Shown piece by piece: positions 17,604 through 26,235 of a stretch of DNA of 64,000 nt. The notes beneath the pieces were generated by a model. The model did not search any database. It was not told the DNA's origin and was given only the letters and a program-made list of their open reading frames with translations. Location: the NCBI GenBank assembly GCA_014208095.1, contig JACHMT010000004.1:310001-374000 (forward strand), given 5' to 3'. The translations under genes were made by a program, and so were the position numbers. The stretch is from Actinospineispora eucalypti. Its GTDB lineage: Bacteria > Actinomycetota > Actinomycetes > Mycobacteriales > Pseudonocardiaceae. Positions within the stretch are counted from its first letter, which is position 1; each line of letters starts with the position of its first letter.

Positions 17604-18072
17604 GGTGCAACTCCTTCGCGTCGTTTCGTTGCTCCTGACAGTCCGGGCAGGTGCCCCAGAACACGATCTCCGCCTCGTCCACCACGAACCCCGCGTTGTC
17701 GCTCGGGGTCAGGCACGGCCGCTCGCCGGCGGTGCAGTCGACGTCCTCGGTCCGGCCACAGTGCCGGCAGACCAGATGGTGGTGGTTGTCGCCGGTCCGG
17801 GTCTCGAACCGGGCGGCGGATCCCGCCGGCTCGATCCGGCGGACCAGCCCGGCCTGGGCGCACGCCGCCAGCACGTCGTAGACGGCCTGCTTGGACACCG
17901 AGCCGAGTCGAGCCGTGACCAGCCGGACCACCGTGTCCGCCGTGGCGTGCGGGTGTTCACCCAGCACGTCGAGCACGGCCAGCCGGGACGCGGTCACCCG
18001 CAGGCCGGATTCGCGCAGCCGCGCGCGGGCGTCGCTTTCCGCGCTTTCCGGAAGGGACCTCGGCTCGGGCAT
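17575..18072 (-). CDS. furA: Fur-family peroxide-responsive regulator (FurA/CatR-like)
   Basis: 165 residues from ATG 18072, preceded by AGGTGGGA. N-terminal winged helix (LRESGLRVTASRLAVLDVLGE, TVVRLVTARLGSVSKQAVYDVL) followed by a dimerisation domain with HHHLVCRHCGRTEDVDC and CPDC, the two CxxC pairs of the structural zinc site, and a histidine-rich C-terminus (HSTHHH). The family position next to katA and overlap with its start indicate a PerR/FurA/CatR-type repressor of catalase whose metal-bound histidines are oxidised by peroxide. GTG at 18081 is an alternative start. A 15-bp palindrome at 18087-18101, 15 bases before the start codon, is a likely autoregulatory operator. Confidence 0.9.
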   Translation of the reverse strand: MPEPRSLPESAESDARARLRESGLRVTASRLAVLDVLGEHPHATADTVVRLVTARLGSVSKQAVYDVLAACAQAGLVRRIEPAGSAARFETRTGDNHHHLVCRHCGRTEDVDCTAGERPCLTPSDNAGFVVDEAEIVFWGTCPDCQEQRNDAKELHLDLHSTHHH

Positions 18073-18086
18073 GGCTCCCACCTTTT

Positions 18087-18101
18087 CTGGACCAAGTCCA
18101 G
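18087..18101. promoter_or_regulatory. Candidate Fur-family operator
   Basis: CTGGACCAAGTCCAG, a perfect 6-3-6 inverted repeat, lies between the ribosome-binding site of the furA-like gene and the rest of the intergenic region. Position just upstream of the furA-katA pair suggests autorepression. The sequence is more GC-rich than known FurA boxes, so binding is inferred. Confidence 0.5.
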
Positions 18102-18292
18102 GCTACGCGTTGTTCGGCCGACGCGGGGCGCGTCATCGTGCGATTACCGTGCGTATACCTTGGTAAGCGGTAGTTGCCTCGTTGGAGCAACGTTGCGGTT
18201 AACCGGCTAGGCCGTATGGCGGTCTTGCCGATTACGGATCGCTGTCAGGATGGGTTGGTTCGCTCCTCAGTGATTGGTCAGCCAGTACTCGT

Positions 18293-20983
18293 ATGACAAC
18301 CTGCGAGTTCCCCCTGCCGGAACAAGTGACGAGAACCGGGCAGGAACCCGGGCGCCCCAGACCCCGATCCCCCAGGCGCCCGGCTCCGCCGTCATCGACG
18401 AAACCGGTGACGGTGGCGGTGCGGCCGCCGGTGCCCGGGGCACCGGCGCCGAAGCCCGGTGCGCCCAGAACGGGCGTACCCCACGCCTCGGTGCCGAAAC
18501 AACGCGCACCGCGAGATGGTGTGCCGGGCCCGGCGCACGCCGCCGAGCCGGACGCCCCGAACCCTGAATTCGGCGCGCCCGGAACCGGAGGTGTTCCGCC
18601 ATCGCCACCGCCGGGAACGCCCCCGGTGCCGGCGGACGCCGACCCGGGCGACGAGCCCCCCGATCCCGGCCCCTCGGTGCCCGCCACGTCGGGGTCCGAG
18701 CCGCACACCGAGCCGCTGCGGATCCCGGTCGCCTTCCTTGCCCCGGGACCGACCTCCGGGGCGCTCGCGGTCCCGCCCACCGTGCCGCCTCCCCCCGAGG
18801 GCGGCCTGGCGGTCCCGCCGTCGGTTCCGCCCCCGCCGGAGGGTGGTCTGGTGGTTCCGCCGTCGGTTCCGCCTCCGCCGGAGGGTGGTTTGGTGGCGCC
18901 GCCGACCGTGCCGCCACCTCCCGCGACCCCCCATTCGTCGGGACCGGGTGATCGTGAGCCGGCACCTACCGGGACGCAGGCCTGGTCGGGATCCGTATCC
19001 GCCGCGCCGGCTGACCGAGCGGTGCGGCTCGCCGACCTGCTGGGCAGTCCGTCGGCCCCGCGTAGCGACCAAGCCGACGGCTCCTCGATGGACCGTGCCG
19101 ACGAGGATCTCCGCGCACCGACCGGTTCGGCGGCCTTGCCATCGGCCGCCAGGACGCCGGAACCGATCGCCGATGAGCGGCGGGCGTGGGCGGAGGTGCC
19201 GCGAGCGTCGGAACCGGTCGCTGAGGACGGGCGGGCGTGGGCGGAGGCGCCGCGAGCGTCGGAAACGACGGCCGACCAGCGGCCGGTTTCGGCGCCAGGT
19301 ACTTCCTCCGGTGCGGGGGGTCCGCGGCACGGGCGGACCCCGGAATCGCCGGTGTCGCGGACCGTTCGACTTCCGGACGGGACTGATCCGGGGAACGGGC
19401 GGCATGCGGACGTGCCGGCGCCGCGGAAGGGTCGGGACGCGTCGGCCTCGCCGGAGTCGAGGCCGGGCACGGCCGGGCCGGATACGGTGCACCCCTCGGA
19501 TGTCGCGGGTCCTTGGGCGGACCGGACCGCCGAACTCCGGCCGTCATCGCGCTCGGTGGACGAATCCCCGGACCCGTCGGTGGATCCGCCCACCGTCTCG
19601 CTCGGGGAGCCGACCGGCGAGGTGCGTGCGCTCGGCTCGGCCGCGCCGCCAGACCTGCCCCCCGCCGAGGTGACCCGTCCGCTGACCGAGCGGGTCCGTG
19701 GTGCGGTGCCCGGAACTGAGCAGGCCCGAGGGGTTGCGCCTGGAACTGAGCGTGCCCGAGGGGCGGCGGCTGGAACCGAGCGTGCCCGTGGGGCGGCGGC
19801 TGGAACCGAGCGGGTCCGTGGTGCGGTGGCTGGAACCGAGCGGGTCCGTGGTGCGGTGGCTGGAACCGAGCGGGTCCGTGGTGCGGCGGCTGGAACCGAG
19901 CGGGTCCGTGGGGCGGCGCCCGGGACCGAGCCGCTCGCCCGTCCGCGCCGCCGGCCGACCTCGGTCGAGCCTCCGGTGGTTGACCGGAGTGGTGTCGATG
20001 CGCCGACGGTTGCCGAGCCCCGCGACGGGGTGCGGCAAGCCGCTCCGCAGCGGGGGGCCACGTTGCCCCCCGAGCGGAGGCCGGACTCGCGCGTCACTTC
20101 CGTTCCCGACCGTCCCGCCGCGCGGACCGGCACTGACACGGGGTCCATCCCGGGTGCCGGTTCCGGTGGGGGCGGTGATTCCGGGGCTGCCGCCGAGGCC
20201 CCGTCGAGTGCCAAGGGGCGGCGCCGGGTGTTGGTGTTGCTGGTGTGGTCGGTGGTGTTGGCGCTGGTCGTCGGGCTCTGGGTGGGGCGGGATCGTTGGC
20301 TCGGCCTGGTCGCTTCCGACAACCCGTTCCAGGCCACGCCGGCGGAGTTCTTCGCCGTCGGCGCGGAGGGAATCGTGTTGCCCGAGGCGCGCGCCGTGGA
20401 CGGCTGGAGCACGCGCGAGGTGGCCGACGCCCTGGACAAGGTCAAACGAGCGCTGGCCGCGTCGTACCTGGATCCCCAGCTGCTCAAGTCGCACGACCCG
20501 GCGGCGGTGCTCGGGCTGCTCGCCCCGGACAGCGTGGAGACCGTGCGCACCCGGTTGGAGGAGGGCGGATACGGCACCGCGTTGATCCGGGTCGGCCGGG
20601 ATGCCTCGCTGGCCGGGACGCCGAGGGTGTCCGGGAAGCTGACCTACCGGCAGGTGGACTGGAACGGCCGGCCGGCGCTGGACGTGACCAGCAACTACGT
20701 GTTCGCCTACGCGTTCGACCAGCCGCGCGGCGTCGTCGTGGTGCACGCCGAGACGCACTGGATGTTCCCCAAGGGCGCCGACATCCGGCCGTCCTCGCGG
20801 GGCATGTACCTGGGCCGGACCACCGGGTACTGGCACGGCATGGACTGCGCGCTGGCCGCGCGCGGGTTCACCGGGCCGGCCGGGGGCGGCCAGGACGCGG
20901 CCGCCCAGTACCAGCCGGGCGATGCACAGGACGCCTACTTCGACCCGACCCAGCCGGTCGGGGTGGCCTCCGCCTGCCGCTGA
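18293..20983 (+). CDS. Single-pass membrane protein with a repeat-rich cytoplasmic region
   Basis: 896 residues; family not recognised. Residues 1-635 are Pro/Ala/Gly/Arg/Glu-rich with no globular pattern and contain two repeat blocks: 16-residue VPPPPEGGL-type units (about 160-215) and eight tandem 10-residue units of the type RVRGAVAGTE (about 467-546). A basic patch RRR and a hydrophobic helix VLVLLVWSVVLALVVGLWVG (about 643-663) follow, then a 225-residue C-terminal domain expected outside the membrane, with conserved-looking strands (WNGRPALDVTSNYVFAY, VVVVHAETHWMFPKG) and two Cys. The start (ATG 18293) has no clear ribosome-binding site. A long antisense frame exists but only this strand has the membrane segment and ordered domain. 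The layout recalls actinobacterial envelope proteins with disordered cytoplasmic tails. Confidence 0.75.
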   Translation: MTTCEFPLPEQVTRTGQEPGRPRPRSPRRPAPPSSTKPVTVAVRPPVPGAPAPKPGAPRTGVPHASVPKQRAPRDGVPGPAHAAEPDAPNPEFGAPGTGGVPPSPPPGTPPVPADADPGDEPPDPGPSVPATSGSEPHTEPLRIPVAFLAPGPTSGALAVPPTVPPPPEGGLAVPPSVPPPPEGGLVVPPSVPPPPEGGLVAPPTVPPPPATPHSSGPGDREPAPTGTQAWSGSVSAAPADRAVRLADLLGSPSAPRSDQADGSSMDRADEDLRAPTGSAALPSAARTPEPIADERRAWAEVPRASEPVAEDGRAWAEAPRASETTADQRPVSAPGTSSGAGGPRHGRTPESPVSRTVRLPDGTDPGNGRHADVPAPRKGRDASASPESRPGTAGPDTVHPSDVAGPWADRTAELRPSSRSVDESPDPSVDPPTVSLGEPTGEVRALGSAAPPDLPPAEVTRPLTERVRGAVPGTEQARGVAPGTERARGAAAGTERARGAAAGTERVRGAVAGTERVRGAVAGTERVRGAAAGTERVRGAAPGTEPLARPRRRPTSVEPPVVDRSGVDAPTVAEPRDGVRQAAPQRGATLPPERRPDSRVTSVPDRPAARTGTDTGSIPGAGSGGGGDSGAAAEAPSSAKGRRRVLVLLVWSVVLALVVGLWVGRDRWLGLVASDNPFQATPAEFFAVGAEGIVLPEARAVDGWSTREVADALDKVKRALAASYLDPQLLKSHDPAAVLGLLAPDSVETVRTRLEEGGYGTALIRVGRDASLAGTPRVSGKLTYRQVDWNGRPALDVTSNYVFAYAFDQPRGVVVVHAETHWMFPKGADIRPSSRGMYLGRTTGYWHGMDCALAARGFTGPAGGGQDAAAQYQPGDAQDAYFDPTQPVGVASACR
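19691..19930. repeat. Eight tandem 30-bp coding repeats
   Basis: Eight consecutive units with consensus CGGGTCCGTGGTGCGGTGGC plus TGGAACCGAG, encoding R-V/A-R-G-A-x-x-G-T-E. Several neighbouring units are nearly identical, which predicts length variation between strains. The array is in the cytoplasmic part of the single-pass membrane protein. Confidence 0.95.
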
Positions 20984-21013
20984 TCCAGGGGCGCGGTGCT
21001 GTATGTCCCGCGC

Positions 21014-21056
21014 GCGCCTAACTGGGCGCGCGCTCGGCTGGCGCGTGCCGCGCTAG
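21014..21056. repeat. 43-bp dispersed repeat, copy 2
   Basis: Same sequence as 10799-10841 with four differences. Again it separates two convergent genes and its last CTAG holds the stop codon of the leftward gene. Confidence 0.8.
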
Positions 21057-21523
21057 CGCCGGTCCAGGAGCGGGGAGGTGAGCTGGCGGGGGCCGACCCG
21101 GCGGTAGGCGCGCTGGGTGGGCACCGAGACGTGCGTGCGGCTGGGGGTGTTGGTGGGGCCGGGCGGCTCGGGCTCCCGGCGCGGCCGGGTGCGCATGAAC
21201 AGGCCGCTACCCACGGTGACCAGCATGGCCCACCCGATCAGTAGCACCATGGCGCGGTCGGTGGCCGGGTTGGGGCCGCGCCTGGGCGGTTCGCCGGGGC
21301 CGGGCACGTGCCTCGTGGCGGTCGAGGTGATCGGCACCCTCGGCGTCGTGCCGTCGGTCATACCGGAGGCGCCCAGCCGCTCCTCACAGCCGGTTCCCGC
21401 GGTCAGGGCGGCGCCGGACGAACACCTTGTCATGATCACGTCGGAGATCACCGCGCTGCTCATGCCGAGGAGCGCGCCGATCGCGCAGCACACCATCACG
21501 ACCAGTGCACGACGTTGGCGCAC
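21053..21523 (-). CDS. Hypothetical two-helix membrane protein
   Basis: 156 residues from GTG 21523, chosen because GAGGGA lies 6 bases upstream; a TTG at 21538 is an alternative. Two hydrophobic helices (about residues 6-27, VVMVCCAIGALLGM, and 92-112, MVLLIGWAMLVTVGSG) enclose a loop with two Cys that would lie outside the cell, and the C-terminus is Arg/Pro-rich. No family recognised. The stop codon is provided by the 43-bp repeat. It is the first gene beyond the terminator-like hairpin that follows the TetR gene. Confidence 0.6.
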   Translation of the reverse strand: MRQRRALVVMVCCAIGALLGMSSAVISDVIMTRCSSGAALTAGTGCEERLGASGMTDGTTPRVPITSTATRHVPGPGEPPRRGPNPATDRAMVLLIGWAMLVTVGSGLFMRTRPRREPEPPGPTNTPSRTHVSVPTQRAYRRVGPRQLTSPLLDRR

Positions 21524-21560
21524 GGCATCCCTCAACAATCGATTGATTGATTAACGTGAT

Positions 21561-21597
21561 GCGAAAAGCTACCAACGGTGATTGTGTAGCTTTGCGC
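21561..21597 (-). terminator. Stem-loop after the TetR gene
   Basis: GCGAAAAGCTAC (21561-21572) pairs with GTAGCTTTGCGC (21586-21597) with one mismatch and a 13-base loop. It lies downstream of the leftward TetR gene and is a probable end of that operon. Confidence 0.55.
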
Positions 21598-21599
21598 GC

Positions 21600-21617
21600 A
21601 TCACTCGATCGATTGAT
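21600..21617. promoter_or_regulatory. 18-bp palindrome between TetR and the next gene
   Basis: ATCACTCGATCGATTGAT has 8 of 9 base pairs in dyad symmetry, and related ATCGATTGATTGATT occurs at 21538-21552. It could be a regulator-binding site for the small membrane protein gene; the TetR product is the nearest candidate. Confidence 0.3.
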
Positions 21618-21640
21618 GAAGGCGCGTCGCGCCCGATTTC

Positions 21641-22345
21641 CTAGGTTGCCGCGAGTGCGGCGGAGAGTTGCGCGGCGGTGCTGGGGTCGTGCCGGGCGGT
21701 GGTCTGCAGCATCGCCACCAGCTGGTCTACCAGCCATTCCTCCAGGCGCTCGCGGGCCAGCTTGCCCTCGCGCAGCCAGGCCACGCTGGCCAGCTCGACC
21801 ACGCTGAACCAGCTGCGCATGGTCAGCTCGAACATCGGCGCGGCCCCGCCGACCGTCTCGCCGGGGGCCGCCAGGCGCATCCGCTCGGCGACCATCCGGA
21901 CGATGTGGTCGCGCACGCGCTCCACCAGTGCGTAGGTCTCCTCGGTGCCGATCACCGAGCCGGTGCGCATCAGCGCGATGTACGCGGCGGAGTAGGCCTG
22001 CGCGGAGCACAGGAAGGCGTGCAGCGAGTAGCGCACCTGGTCGAGCAGGGTGCCCTCGTCCGGCGGGGTGATCACCGCGATCAGCTCGTCGACGGCGGTG
22101 CGCAGGGCCGCCTCGCGCAGGTCGTGCATGTTGCCGAAGTAGCGGTAGAACAGTGCGCGGGACACGTCGGCCGCGCGGGCGACGTCGTCCGCCGTCACCA
22201 GGTCCGGCGGCTGCTCGGCGAACAGCTGGAGCGCGATGCGGATCAGCTGCTCGCGCCGTCGCTCCGGGGTCATCCGGCGCGCGGAACCGGCCCGCGCGGC
22301 CGGGAACGCCACATCCGCGCGTACCGGGAAACCCTCCGTCGTCAC
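21641..22345 (-). CDS. TetR-family transcriptional regulator
   Basis: 234 residues. The N-terminal region (about residues 28-75) is a TetR helix-turn-helix: RREQLIRIALQLFAE, TADDVARAADVSRALFYRYFGNMHDLREAAL. The rest is a helical ligand-binding domain with a Trp/Phe-rich segment (MRSWFSVVELASVAWL). GTG at 22345 overlaps the stop of the ferredoxin-reductase gene (GTGA), so the regulator is the fourth gene of the operon and probably controls it; the ligand may be the operon's substrate. ATG at 22273 is an alternative start. Being co-transcribed implies feedback control. Confidence 0.88.
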   Translation of the reverse strand: MTTEGFPVRADVAFPAARAGSARRMTPERRREQLIRIALQLFAEQPPDLVTADDVARAADVSRALFYRYFGNMHDLREAALRTAVDELIAVITPPDEGTLLDQVRYSLHAFLCSAQAYSAAYIALMRTGSVIGTEETYALVERVRDHIVRMVAERMRLAAPGETVGGAAPMFELTMRSWFSVVELASVAWLREGKLARERLEEWLVDQLVAMLQTTARHDPSTAAQLSAALAAT

Positions 22346-23460
22346 AGGTCGAGCACCAGCCGATCTCCTCGTCCTCGGGACACGCAGATGGTCATCGTGT
22401 CCCGGCGCTCCGGCTCGGTCAGCACCCGGTCCCGGTGCTCGACCTCGCCGTCCAGCACCTTGGTCCGGCAGGTACCGCAGAACCCCTGCTGGCAGGAGTA
22501 GGGCACCTGGGGCAACCGCTCGCGGACCACCTCCAGCACCGACCGGTCGGCCGGCACGTCAAGGGTGGCACGAGTCCGGGCCAGATGGACGGTCAGTGCC
22601 GTCCCGCCGACGACCGGCGGCGCGGCGAACCGCTCGACGTGCAGCGCGGTGAGCCGGTGCGCGGAGTCGTCCATGGCGGCCCGGACGGCGGCGATCATCG
22701 GCGGCGGACCGCACAGGTAGCCGGTGGCCGGGCCGGGCGGGGCGTGCTCGAGCAGCTTCGCCGCGGCGGCCGGGCCACCGTGCTCGTCGTCCGGGCGGAT
22801 GACCACCCGGTCGCGGCTGTGGGGGATCTCCGCGAGTTCGGCCAGGAACGGCATCGTGGCGCGGTCGCGCCCGACGTAGACGAACCGCCAGTCGGCGCCG
22901 GCGGCGGCCACCGCCCGCACCATCGGCAGGATCGGCGTGATCCCGATGCCACCGGCCAGGAACAGGTATCCGGGCGCGCGGACCAGCGGGAACGCCTCAC
23001 GTGGCCCACGCACCCGCACCCGGTCACCCGGGCGCAGTGAATGCACCTCACGGGAGCCGCCGCCACCGTCGGAGATGTGGCGCACCGCGACCCGGAAGCT
23101 GTGCCGATCGGACGGGTCGCCGCACAGCGAGTACTGCCGCACCCGGCCGGACGGCAGCACCAGGTCCAGGTGCGCGCCCGGCCACCAGCGGGGCAACACT
23201 TCCCCGGTGTCATCGGCCCTGGTCAGTCGGAGGCTCACCACGTCGCGGGCCTCGTTGCCGACCTCGCGCACGACCATGTCCAGCTCGCGGTCTACCGGAA
23301 CCACCCGCGCGCCGGTCGCCCGGGCCCGGCCGAGCCGCGCCATGACGTTCGCGGCCACGCCCACCGCGCGGAACAGTGGCCGCGGCGCCGAGACCGGCAT
23401 CGAGTCGGGCGGGGTGGGCGGCACCGGTTGGCCGGCGTCCACGGGTTGCGTGGTGCTCAC
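22342..23460 (-). CDS. Flavin/NAD ferredoxin reductase with C-terminal 2Fe-2S domain (PDR/VanB-like)
   Basis: 372 residues from GTG 23460, which overlaps the preceding stop (GTGA). Domain order is a flavin-binding beta barrel (RQYSLCGDPSD, about residue 110), an NAD-binding domain (LAGGIGITPILPMVRAV, GYLCGPPPMI) and a plant-type ferredoxin (CQQGFCGTC plus a later Cys in TMTICVSRG, giving CxxxxCxxC...C). This is the one-protein reductase arrangement of phthalate-dioxygenase reductase and VanB. It moves electrons from NAD(P)H to an oxygenase. The partner may be the adjacent ferritin-like metal-dependent hydrolase family protein (inference). Confidence 0.9.
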   Translation of the reverse strand: MSTTQPVDAGQPVPPTPPDSMPVSAPRPLFRAVGVAANVMARLGRARATGARVVPVDRELDMVVREVGNEARDVVSLRLTRADDTGEVLPRWWPGAHLDLVLPSGRVRQYSLCGDPSDRHSFRVAVRHISDGGGGSREVHSLRPGDRVRVRGPREAFPLVRAPGYLFLAGGIGITPILPMVRAVAAAGADWRFVYVGRDRATMPFLAELAEIPHSRDRVVIRPDDEHGGPAAAAKLLEHAPPGPATGYLCGPPPMIAAVRAAMDDSAHRLTALHVERFAAPPVVGGTALTVHLARTRATLDVPADRSVLEVVRERLPQVPYSCQQGFCGTCRTKVLDGEVEHRDRVLTEPERRDTMTICVSRGRGDRLVLDL

Positions 23461-24353
23461 CGGCCGGCCCGGCGGTCGGCCGCCATGGCGGCCGGCGAGG
23501 TGGCCAGGTAGGCCACCGCCTGGCTGGTGGACCCGTGCTGGCTGGGGTGGTAGCCCGGCCGCAGGTAAGGCAGCCAGGACATGAGCAGGCCGCTGACGCT
23601 GAGCACGCGGTAGCGGCGGTTGGACCGGATCGGGTCGAGCAGGGTTGGCCGGCGCCGGCCGGTCGGGTCGTTGGCCATCAGGAACCGCACGCCCTTGACC
23701 CAGAGCAGCATCATGGCCGGGGCCACCATCAGCATCATCTTGGCCCGGCGGAGGTAGCCGCCGTCCAGGTGCTGGTACAGCTCGAAGGCGACCGCGCGGT
23801 GCTCCACCTCCTCCGCGCCGTGCCAGCGCAGCAGGTCGAGCATGACCGGGTCGACACCGGCCCGGTCCAGGCCGGGGGAGTTCAGGATGGCGTCGCCGAG
23901 GTAGGCGGTGAAGTGCTCGATGGCCGCCACCCCGGCCACCCGGTCGACCAGCCAGGCCTCGCGGCGCCTGGCCGCCTTCGGGCCGCGGAACTCCCGGTCG
24001 CCCAGGCCCTTGCGGAACAGCCAACGAACCTGGCCGACGTAGGGTTCCGGGTCCAGCCCGTGCGCCGTGAAGTGGTCCAGCACGCCCTGGTGCGACTCGG
24101 CGTGCACCGCCTCCTGCCCGATGAACCCGCGTACCTCCTCGAGCAGCCGGTCGTCGCGGATCAGCGGCAGCGCCTCGCCGAACACCTTGACGAACCAGCG
24201 CTCACCCTCCGGCAGGAGCAGGTGCAGCACGTTGAGCAGGTGGGTGGTGTAGGGGTCACCGGGCACCCAGTGCATGGGCAGCTTGGACCAGTCGAACCGG
24301 ACGTCCCTCGGCCGCAGCGCGACGCGCTCCGGCTCCTCCAGCTCGTTCGTCAT
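23457..24353 (-). CDS. Metal-dependent hydrolase family protein (COG3687)
   Basis: 298 residues. FIGQEAVHAESH (about residue 77), IEHFTAYLGD (about 146) and HGAEEVEHRAVAFELY (about 180) are evenly spaced acidic/His motifs of a helical bundle, the pattern of the predicted metal-dependent hydrolase family COG3687. The E-x-x-H spacing resembles di-iron ferritin-like carboxylate proteins, so an oxygenase role with the adjacent reductase is plausible but unproven. A hydrophobic stretch (MLMVAPAMMLLWVKGV) may dock it to the membrane. Third element of a coupled operon, with its stop overlapping the reductase start. Confidence 0.83.
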   Translation of the reverse strand: MTNELEEPERVALRPRDVRFDWSKLPMHWVPGDPYTTHLLNVLHLLLPEGERWFVKVFGEALPLIRDDRLLEEVRGFIGQEAVHAESHQGVLDHFTAHGLDPEPYVGQVRWLFRKGLGDREFRGPKAARRREAWLVDRVAGVAAIEHFTAYLGDAILNSPGLDRAGVDPVMLDLLRWHGAEEVEHRAVAFELYQHLDGGYLRRAKMMLMVAPAMMLLWVKGVRFLMANDPTGRRRPTLLDPIRSNRRYRVLSVSGLLMSWLPYLRPGYHPSQHGSTSQAVAYLATSPAAMAADRRAGR

Positions 24354-24366
24354 CCCACGCCTCCTC

Positions 24367-26127
24367 TCAGAACTTGACCTCGCGCCGCGCCGCGGCGCGC
24401 AGCACCGCCGGGGTGAGCCGGGAGGCGGCCAGCGCGAGGTGGGCCTCGGGGGTGACCGGCGCGAGCGCGCGGTTGCGCTCCAACGCGCGCAGGATCTCCT
24501 TCGCCGCGCGCTCCGGGGTGTAGTTGCGCCGTCCGTAGGCCAGGTGGCTGGCCTGTTGGCGCCGGGTCTCCTCGTCGGTGTCGGCGCCGACGAACCGCGT
24601 GGTCGTGGTGATGTTGGTGTGCACGATGCCGGGGCAGATCGCGGAGACGCCGATGTCGTGCTCGGCCAGCTCCGCGCGCAGGCACTCGGACAACATGAGC
24701 ACGGCCGCCTTGGTGGTCGAGTACGCGGGCAGGGCCCGGGAGGGCAGGTAGGCGGCGGCCGAGGCGAGGTTCACGATCTGCCCGCCCTCGCCGCGCTCGA
24801 TCATCGGCGTGGCGAACAGCCGGCAGCCGTGGATGACGCCCCACAGGTTGACGTCGATGATCCGCTGCCAGTCGGCCAGCGAGGTCTCGGTGAACGGGCC
24901 GGCCATGCCGATGCCGGCGTTGTTGATCACGATGTCCGGCACGCCGTGCTCGGTGATCACCCGGTCGGCGAACTTGGCCATCGCGTCCGGGTCGGCGACG
25001 TCCACCTGGTAGGCGGTGGCCGTGACGTCGTGCCGGGACGCCTCTCGGCAGGTCTGCTCGGCGGCGGGTTCGTCGCGGTCGGCGATCACTACGTCGGCGC
25101 CCCGCTCGGCCAGGGCGAGCGCGGTGGCCCGGCCGATGCCGCTGCCCGCACCGGTGATCACGGCCAGGGAGCCCTGGTGGGGACGACTCGGCCGGCCGAT
25201 TCCGGTGGCGCGGCTGTGCGCCCGGCGCAGCGCGGGCCGGCTGGGGCCGCCCTCGCACTGCTCGGCCAGCTCGGTGACGCAGCGGGCGATCACCTTCGGG
25301 TGCGCGCGCGGCACCCAGTGACCGCCGGCCACGGAGCGCACGGTCAGCTCGGGCACCCAGCGGGCCACGTCGGACTGCAGCGGCGCGGACACGAACGGGT
25401 CATGCCTCGGCGCCAGCACCTGCGCGGGTATGCCGGTGGGCACCGGCTCGGGGCGGGTGAGCCGGGTCAGCATGTTGGCCCGGTACAGCTCCAGCCCTCG
25501 GATGCCGTCCTGGGTGGACGGCCGGCGAAGTCCGGTGTCGCCCCGGCTCAGCCGGGTCATCAGGGCGGGGAGCAGACCACTGCGCCAGGCCAGCTCGGGC
25601 AGCGCGGGGAGCTGGAAGAACCCGATGTAGCCGGACGAGGCGAGCTGGACGAGCAGCTCGCGCAGCCCGCGCGCGGTCGGCCGGCGCAGGCGGGAGCGGA
25701 ACCACGCGCCGGCGTAGTCGAGGCTCGGACCGGAGATCGAGGTCAACGAGGCGTAGCGGGCGCGCGGGCCCGGGCCGGTGACCGCGTGCCAGGCCTGGAT
25801 GGAGCCCCAGTCGTGGGCCAGCAGGTGCACCGGCCGGTCGGGGCTGACCTCGTCGGCCACCGCGCCGAGGTCGGCGGCCAGCCGGTCCAGGTGGTAGCCG
25901 GCACGGCTGGTCGGCGCGGTGGACCCACCCGCGCCGCGCACGTCGTAGGTGACCACGTGGAAGCGCTCGGACAGCTCGGCGACCACGCCGTCCCACACCG
26001 TGTGGTCGTCCGGGTAGCCGTGCACCGCCAGCACCGTGGGCGCGGCCCGGTCGCCGTGTTCCTGGATCGCCAGCGAGACGCCGTCGTTCGCGGTGATCCG
26101 CCGGGTGCCCGCGCCGTTGTGAGACAT
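24367..26127 (-). CDS. Alpha/beta hydrolase-SDR fusion (EphD-like)
   Basis: 586 residues in two domains. Residues about 1-290 are an epoxide-hydrolase-like alpha/beta hydrolase: HGYPDDHTVWDG (oxyanion loop) and HDWGS, where Asp is the nucleophile; the C-terminal His is in AGGHWVPRAHP. Residues about 303-550 are a short-chain dehydrogenase: TGAGSGIG cofactor loop, NNAG, and catalytic Ser plus YSTTK. The same fusion is known in mycobacteria as EphD, implicated in mycolic-acid or epoxide metabolism. Here it starts a tight operon with the metal-dependent hydrolase family protein, reductase and TetR. Start ATG 26127 is followed immediately by the hydrolase fold. Actual substrates are unknown. Confidence 0.9.
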   Translation of the reverse strand: MSHNGAGTRRITANDGVSLAIQEHGDRAAPTVLAVHGYPDDHTVWDGVVAELSERFHVVTYDVRGAGGSTAPTSRAGYHLDRLAADLGAVADEVSPDRPVHLLAHDWGSIQAWHAVTGPGPRARYASLTSISGPSLDYAGAWFRSRLRRPTARGLRELLVQLASSGYIGFFQLPALPELAWRSGLLPALMTRLSRGDTGLRRPSTQDGIRGLELYRANMLTRLTRPEPVPTGIPAQVLAPRHDPFVSAPLQSDVARWVPELTVRSVAGGHWVPRAHPKVIARCVTELAEQCEGGPSRPALRRAHSRATGIGRPSRPHQGSLAVITGAGSGIGRATALALAERGADVVIADRDEPAAEQTCREASRHDVTATAYQVDVADPDAMAKFADRVITEHGVPDIVINNAGIGMAGPFTETSLADWQRIIDVNLWGVIHGCRLFATPMIERGEGGQIVNLASAAAYLPSRALPAYSTTKAAVLMLSECLRAELAEHDIGVSAICPGIVHTNITTTTRFVGADTDEETRRQQASHLAYGRRNYTPERAAKEILRALERNRALAPVTPEAHLALAASRLTPAVLRAAARREVKF

Positions 26128-26235
26128 GTTGTCATCATAGACAGGAAGTCAGTAGCGGGGCGACAGAGTTCTCCCCGGGATGCGGCGTGCGTCACGCATT
26201 CGGGCGTACCGGGTGATCGGCTCTTGCGGCCAGAG

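Noticed and set aside
18232..20577. 781-codon open frame on the minus strand opposite the repeat-rich protein
   Set aside because: The sequence is Ser/Gly/Arg-rich without domain patterns, and the plus strand has a membrane helix, a folded domain and a clear stop near the 43-bp repeat. High GC content keeps antisense frames open.
22342..24024. 560-codon frame for the ferredoxin reductase
   Set aside because: The extra N-terminus lies within the metal-dependent hydrolase gene. GTGA overlap at 23460 gives the correct start.
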